Positions 5,584 through 5,584 of a stretch of 5,584 bases of DNA are shown here, piece after piece. Both the position numbers and the translations under genes were made by a program. The DNA is from Colivivens sp963594655. Lineage in GTDB: Bacteria > Bacteroidota > Bacteroidia > Bacteroidales > Bacteroidaceae. The notes beneath the pieces are model-generated. The model saw nothing but the letters and a program-made list of their open reading frames with translations. It did not search any database and was not told where the DNA came from. The stretch is taken from NCBI GenBank assembly GCA_963594655.1, contig CAVBFD010000065.1, positions 1-5,584 of the forward strand. The letters run 5' to 3'. The stretch's first letter is position 1. Each line of letters starts with the position of its first letter.

Positions 5584-5584
5584 G

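Noticed and set aside
1..5584. CRISPR array, tRNA, rRNA or insertion sequence
   Set aside because: No regular repeats, RNA-gene signatures, transposase motifs or terminal inverted repeats are seen on either strand.

Overview
The window reads as chromosomal or mobile accessory DNA of a Bacteroidota bacterium, most likely Bacteroidales. The only clear promoter matches the Bacteroidota consensus (TTTG, 20-nt spacer, TAnnTTTG). Gene leaders are A-rich with no obvious Shine-Dalgarno sequence. The protein families present (SUMF1-like formylglycine-generating-enzyme domains ending in LRGGSW...GLRLVL, stand-alone LytTR, secreted caspase-like peptidase, DxNxDG proteins) are typical of gut Bacteroidales. 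This is inference from sequence style, not a database match.

All eight supported genes lie on the minus strand, so transcription runs from right to left. From the right edge: (1) the C-terminal 58 residues of a SUMF1/FGE-fold protein (5407-5583, start outside the window); (2) a stand-alone LytTR DNA-binding protein (4996-5391); (3) a protein with a degenerate FHA domain, a membrane hairpin and a C-terminal zinc ribbon (4222-4983). A 150-bp gap with a promoter at 4106-4137 follows. Then come (4) a 160-residue exported or membrane-anchored protein with EF-hand-like loops (3589-4071); (5) a 323-residue bitopic relative of it with N-terminal EATQ repeats (2561-3532); (6) a secreted caspase-like cysteine peptidase with an EF-hand loop (1831-2571), overlapping gene 5 by 11 nt; (7) a soluble zinc-ribbon plus FHA protein (1217-1813); and (8) a PP2C phosphatase joined through one membrane helix to a second SUMF1/FGE domain, cut by the left edge (1-1216). 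Apart from the promoter gap, spacings are 56 bp or less, and genes 7 and 8 abut as TAAATG.

Taken together the genes suggest a transmembrane phospho-threonine signalling module. Cytoplasmic parts are the PP2C phosphatase, the two FHA readers and the EATQ tail of gene 5, a plausible phosphorylated docking site. Periplasmic or extracellular parts are the FGE ectodomain(s), the calcium-loop proteins and the caspase-like protease. No kinase is present in the window; a Ser/Thr kinase, perhaps with a von Willebrand A protein as in TerY-PP2C-kinase loci, is expected nearby. The C-terminus of the right-hand FGE protein has the layout and NNC-rich codon pattern of a diversity-generating retroelement variable region. 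If so, the locus would couple a hypervariable ligand-binding surface to phospho-signalling and a protease, which would fit a self/non-self recognition or defence role. That last step is hypothesis.
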